This document shows positions 59,601-64,000 of a stretch of 64,000 nucleotides of DNA, piece after piece. The stretch covers positions 124,001-188,000 of the forward strand of contig JAULBX010009991.1 of assembly GCA_032358255.1 (NCBI GenBank). Reading direction: 5' to 3'. The notes under the pieces are model-generated. The model had not been told where the DNA came from. It was given only the letters and a program-made list of their open reading frames with translations, and searched no databases. Origin of the DNA: Heterotrichella gracilis (lineage: Eukaryota; Sar; Xanthophyceae; Tribonematales; Xanthonemataceae). Numbering within the stretch: position 1 is the stretch's first letter; every line of letters starts with the position of its first letter. The position numbers were made by a program, and so were the translations under genes.

Positions 59601-62503
59601 ATCATGCGGCAGTACTCCCTCAGCTGCCGCACCTGCCCCCCCTTGACCCGCATGGCCTCCACCACGCGCGCGCACGCAGCCGCCACGCCCTCCCGCCGCT
59701 GCTCCGCCTCCTCGTCGTCTGAGTACATGGCCTGGGCCTCGCGCAGCAGTGAGGCGTAGCGCAGGTCCAGCACTGCCAGCTCATCCTCCAGGCTCAGGAC
59801 CACGGCCTCCAGCTGCTCCCTGTGGAGGGGGACCCCGTTGCGGTGCGCGGGGTCAAGCTCGTGGTTCAAGTTGTGAGACTGCTACGCATGGACTGGGTTG
59901 CATGTGGGTCGTGGTGCAAGTTGCGCTAAGCGACCCGGGGCTTGGGGTCAAGCTAGGGATGACAGCCAGAGACCACGTGTGGAGTGGGGTGCATGTGGAT
60001 TGTGCTACGCCAATGAGGCAGGACCATGCAACAGGAATGCGATTATGTACTGATGGTCCATGGCAATGGCACCAGAGCTGGTGGGGTGTGATGTTGGAGA
60101 TACAGATTGCAAAGGGTTTTTTCATGCCATCAAATACGTTACATGATTTCCATTATACTGCTGTCCAACCCACCGAGAGCTGCCCCTCTCAAACCCTTGG
60201 GTACCCATGCCACTGCTGGGCATCGTCCTGCCCTTGACCGCCCTGCGCTTGTTGCGTGCTGGGGCAGCAGCAGTGCGGCATGGTCGGGCGGGGGATGAGG
60301 TGGGGCGCGGGGCAGCGGCCGCACATTGCCGTGAAGGCTGCCGTTGGCATGAGGCTGCACCTGGCCTGGAATGCGCAGTGGGTGCGACAGTGAGAGCCAC
60401 AATTTGGTGTCCAAACAAATGTGCCGTAATGCTGCCCAACCCAGGTCAGGAGCTATGGATCCAAATGCACATACGGCAGAATGCCCAAAGGTTGCAGGTT
60501 TACCCTGGAGGGAGGCGAACCAGGATATAATAGACCTTCTATCAGTGCCCCACCGGTAAACTTATATTATATATATATTTTTTTACCGAATATTTTATTG
60601 TTGTCATTTTAATACTTCGTATAATAGCTGTTAGGCGCAAACGCCGGGACAATACAGGATGCATTATATGCAAATGCAGTGTCTGCAAAATGGGGAGCAC
60701 GTGCTGTACCTCTGCCTGGCAATGCTCGACACTGTTTCTTGCATGTAGGGCCGCACACCACAGGAGGTGTCCCCATCAGCCAGTGCCCCAGGGTCTTGCT
60801 GCGGGTCAAGCTCAGGCTCAGGAGCCGATGTGTGCCCCCCGCAGTGCCTGTGGGCTCCATGAGAGGAGGCATTCGCTGGTTGTGATCGTATGGATTGGAC
60901 GCAATACTCCGTCAGCATTTGGTTCATGTCCAGAATCCTGCGCAGCGTGCCATCCAGCCTGGACCTGCAGGCGTGCATCAACTGCTCAAGACAGAGGCAA
61001 TGGGTTCCAGCCCGCCACATGATGGGTCGTGGGGCGTTTTCAGTATGCGGGGTGCGTAGCATGCGTGGTGGGCAACAACTAAATTCCCGCACAAAGTATT
61101 GCCATCATGGACATTCCACGCTGGATGGATCATGAATCATGCATACTGTGGTGGTGCAGCCACGTACTCTGGCATCACATCCGGCTGTGCTTGCATGTTG
61201 GGTGTGGATGTTGCCCTGCGCATTCCAGCTGCCCCATTGTGGGTTGCGGAATGCTGTGCAGGTGGATCCTTGAGCCGGCGTTCCAGCTCATCCACTTGTG
61301 TCTGCACAAAGGCAGTGTTACATGTGGAGTGGTGTTGACTCTTTGTAGGGTTTTCAAAAGCAAGAACGCCCACAGGTATTGTACGCCTAGTCCACAATGC
61401 AAAAGCTTTTCATTACGCCATAAATATTGCCAGGTTTTGTCATACCTGCAGCGTGTGTACGCGGGACTCTGCTGCAAGCGCAGTTTCCCTTGACCCATTG
61501 AGCTCTGTTTTCAACTGGATGAACTGTTCCTGCAGAGCCTGTTGTGCCATGCTGTGTGTAATGCGCGGTTTTGAAACCTGGCAGTTTTGCACCGGGCTCC
61601 CTGGAGAACATGCTTGGTGGCAATATTGCCGTGCAGCACTTTGAAGTTTTGGTGACTGGTCTTTTGTGGGTCTGTGTTGCCGCATCAAGCTGTCAGCAAG
61701 CTGGGTTTCATATTGTGATATGCTGGACTCGAGGACACGCTGGCGGGCCCTGGCAGGTGTTGAACAGATGCAAAAGTTATTATCCTAAGAAAGGAAGCCA
61801 ATATGTTACAGAATTCAACCGTGGTTGCAAGTCAACCACGACAAGGTCAACGATTAGCACATTGCCCCAAAGCAAAAACGTGTTGTAAAAAAGAAAAAAC
61901 ATAAAAAGGGAGGTGGGCAGCTACCTGCACTGCTCAAGTTCCTTTGACAAGCACCCGTTCACACCCTGAAGGTCCTTCACTGCTTCCTGGTGCTTCTGAC
62001 TAGAGGCAACTGACTTGGACAAGGCTGCCTTTAGACCGTGCATCAAGTTGGTCAAAGCACCCAACTCCTCGTTCAGGGTCTGATTCCTACATTCTGATTG
62101 TATCAACTGCTCGTGCTGCTGCTCGGCAATTCGCTGCGCATCCAGGCGAAGGCCCAGGTTCTCTTCAGCCAGACGTGCAACATCCTGCTGTGCTGTGGAC
62201 AACTGTTCTTGCAGCTCCCTTGTTGCGCCAGCAGCGGCGTCAGAAAACTTTGCCATCCCTCTCACTCCCAACGCTCCACGATTAACTTCCTCACGACGCT
62301 GCAACTGGGTCTCTGTCGTCGGGCATGAGGAAAAACCTGACAATTAAAGTGAGGACTGCCAGGTATGACAAAGCGGCTCTATCAGTCATATGCCCGTTGT
62401 AAGCAAGGACCAGGGTTGACGTGCCAAGAGCTAGCAGCACCATAATAAGGGAAACCCGGTACGTGCGAACCCACTGGCCCAGATTCCTCACAGGATTTAC
62501 CAT
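59591..62503 (-). CDS. coiled-coil protein with two N-terminal membrane segments (model incomplete)
   Basis: Minus-strand blocks in order: ATG 62503 starts MVNPVRNLGQWVRTYR followed by two hydrophobic helices (VSLIMVLLALGTSTLVLAY; LSYLAVLTLIVRFFL). Next is a long coiled coil (about 62260-61925: TRELQEQLSTAQQDVARLAE, EQLIQSECRNQTLNEELGA), then exons 61749-61578, 61538-61446 and 61301-61164 (VDELERRLKDPP), then about 60987-60735 (RSRLDGTLRRILDMNQMLTE). The last exon, about 59863-59591, reads REQLEAVVLSLEDELAVLDL and ends in RQLREYCRMMPL. Exons 61749 to 61164 join in phase; the first and last joins are uncertain, and 60130-60430 may hold another exon. No family recognised. A membrane-anchored coiled-coil tether is one reading. 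It could be two genes. Confidence 0.5.
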
Positions 62504-63061
62504 CTTGGAATTTCCCCTGTGGGTAGGGTAATTAACTCGAAACTATAGCCGAACAGCAGCCCACAGACATGTTTGTGGGGTATGTTAACCACAACTCGAA
62601 GATAAAGAGCTACGAGGGTTGCGGAAAGCTCTTGAGCTTCGAGTTGAGGCTGCCAAAAGAAAGTTTGAAGCAAAAAACAGCGGGAAAACGCTCCACGTGT
62701 TCCAAGAGGTACTGTGAGTGCCTGTCCATCCACAAAACAACTCCAATAAGCAAAGCCGCAAACACCTCAACCACGAAGAGACTTTTAAAACAACAATCCT
62801 AGTGAAGTAGCTCATTACGCAGAGTTGCAGAGCTTCTGACCTGGGTTGTGTGGCATGCCTTTCCGTGTTTGCATGCATATGAAAGTGATTAGGTCCACAC
62901 GATCACCTTGTTATCAAGAGTGATACAAACAGAGCCAGTTGGGCTGAAATATTTTGTCTCGATTTCTTTGGTTAATTGCTGCAACTGGGTCACGGCACAG
63001 TGCTGGTGGGTTGCGACATCGTGGCGTGCTCGCTGCCCCTGCCCAGCCCTTCAAGGGTGGC
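62504..63061. promoter_or_regulatory. divergent region upstream of BolA
   Basis: 558 bp between head-to-head genes. The frame of the first BolA exon stays open upstream to about 62954 but without an ATG, so a 5' exon or leader may lie here. No assigned promoter element. Confidence 0.35.
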
Positions 63062-63797
63062 ATGTTTTCTCCTGGCCTGGCCAAACGCCTTATGAGCATG
63101 GCAGCAGGTGACTCTGGACCCGTAGCTTCTGCAATCAGCAGGCAAGTGTCATGAGCAGGGCAAGGTCTGCACCTGCAGTGGTTGTCAAGTGAAGCGGGTT
63201 GGTACTGTTCCTCCTTTTTCACCCCTCGACTGACTGTGCCCTGGTGTTGCAATAGGAAAATCCAAGAGAGCTTGAAACCCATCCAGCTAACGGTAGTGAA
63301 TGAGTCTGACAAGCACAAGGGTCATTCAGGCAACCCTTCTGGCCACGCCGATGCAGAGACGCACTTCAGGTACCAGATGCACGCCTCCTTGTGGGAGTTC
63401 AACCGGTTGGCAGTTGCATTGTTATCTGCTTGACACATGCACATGTGCACCATCGCTCCTTGTGCACCTACTCCATGCATAAAAGACCCATGCCGCACCG
63501 CTTCAGCTCCTGCGCTTATGGTTCTGCACGAGGAGCAGCCTTCACCCTGTTCTTGTGTGACAAACCGGTGTCACACAACCTGACACCATTCCAGATGTTG
63601 GCAGTCAGGTCCACATCCAAGTTGTCGCTCCCCTGTGCAGGATTGAAGTAGTGTCAGAGGAGTTTGAGGGCAGCAACATGGTGCAGCGCCACCGGTTGAT
63701 ATACAACCTGCTCAGCGACGAGTTTAAGGAAGGTCTGCACGCCCTTGCGCTGAAGACGAAAACTCCTGGGGAGGTGGGCGTGCAAGGCCCCAAGTGA
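63062..63797 (+). CDS. BolA-like protein (BOLA1 type)
   Basis: BolA proteins partner monothiol glutaredoxins and act in iron-sulfur cluster handling; BOLA1-type proteins act in organelles. Three exons (63062-63141, 63256-63369, 63641-63797) join in frame to 116 residues. From ATG 63062: MFSPGLAKRLMSMAAGDSGP, then ISRKIQESLKPIQLTVVNES, the variable loop (DKHKGHSGNPSGHADAETHF), EVVSEEFEG, and the family signature MVQRHRLIYNLLSDEF followed by GLHALALKTKTP. The histidines used for cluster or Grx binding (ETHF and QRHR positions) are present. The N-terminus is basic and could target mitochondrion or plastid. Intron 1 has a GC donor (gcaagt). Non-ATG sequence upstream could hide an earlier exon. 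Confidence 0.92.
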
Positions 63798-64000
63798 ACC
63801 CCCTGCCGGCCCCTATCGCAGCCCTGCAAGGCTGCGTCTTACCCAGTATTTTTGGCTCTGGGGATTTTCAACGCACTTGCACCCACCCAGTGCTGTAGAA
63901 ACGGCATGCCAGGGACACCCAACAGTATCTACTGCATGCACTGAGAATCACACTGCAGAGTGGGGGGGCCCTGGTGCCTGCCATGGCACTTGACAGCGAC
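63798..64000. other. sequence after BolA to the right edge
   Basis: About 200 bp of presumed BolA 3' UTR. Nothing else can be recognised. Confidence 0.4.

Noticed and set aside
1-64000. tRNA, rRNA, CRISPR, operons or prophage
   Set aside because: No tRNA B-box in a plausible cloverleaf, no rRNA stretches, no regular spacer array, and gene structure is eukaryotic throughout.

Overview
The window reads as nuclear DNA of a green alga, most likely a Chlorella/Coccomyxa-like trebouxiophyte. The evidence is dense short GT-AG introns, plastid-targeted plant-type enzymes (DXS, DapA), a plant-type two-AP2-domain transcription factor, and plant/Chlorella-type TTTAGGG motifs in introns. There is no sign of prokaryotic gene organisation, phage, CRISPR or a recent mobile element. 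I built gene models by hand from protein similarity, splice signals and codon phase. Most multi-exon models close in frame from ATG to stop; the MYND pair and a few others do not close fully, and those are flagged.

Layout. 1-1546 (-): 5' part of a plastid DXS gene, running off the left edge. 3150-8926 (-): a ten-exon gene whose first exons resemble the SCAR/WAVE homology domain, followed by a proline-rich, NPF-rich tail. 9613-11401 (+): ESCRT-III subunit VPS20/CHMP6. 11942-13717 (-): SAM-dependent methyltransferase. 14538-21568 (+): CYFIP/SRA1/PIR121, in 16 exons. 22368-25772 (-): an unrecognised coiled-coil protein with a KEN motif. 26978-29230 (+): ALG3 mannosyltransferase. 30082-36101 and 37420-43793 (+): a tandem pair of large MYND zinc-finger genes. 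45359-46405 (-): intronless plastid DapA. 47862-48510 (-): h-type thioredoxin. 49040-51079 (+): organellar guanylate kinase. 52385-54775 (+): AP2/ANT-like transcription factor. 55861-57243 (-): small plastid/cyanobacterial-type protein. 57429-58805 (+): EMG1/NEP1. About 59591-62503 (-): coiled-coil protein with two predicted N-terminal membrane segments. 63062-63797 (+): BolA-like protein.

Biology. Two subunits of one actin regulator, the WAVE complex (SCAR-like and CYFIP), lie about 5.6 kb apart, with a membrane-remodelling ESCRT-III gene between them. The SCAR-like protein carries eight NPF tripeptides, which in other systems bind EH-domain endocytic proteins. The other genes are housekeeping: isoprenoid and lysine synthesis, N-glycosylation, redox, nucleotide and ribosome maturation.

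The most unusual signals are structural. Heads or ends of exons are repeatedly found as degraded duplicate copies inside the neighbouring intron (DXS, thioredoxin and especially the MYND pair, where they sit next to telomere-like repeats). Six introns start with GC instead of GT. The palindrome TGCATGCA is over-represented. A near-perfect 28-bp hairpin lies in a SCAR-like intron. The MYND pair seems to be an undescribed, fast-changing gene family; one copy has lost a segment and carries a probable frameshift in a G run.
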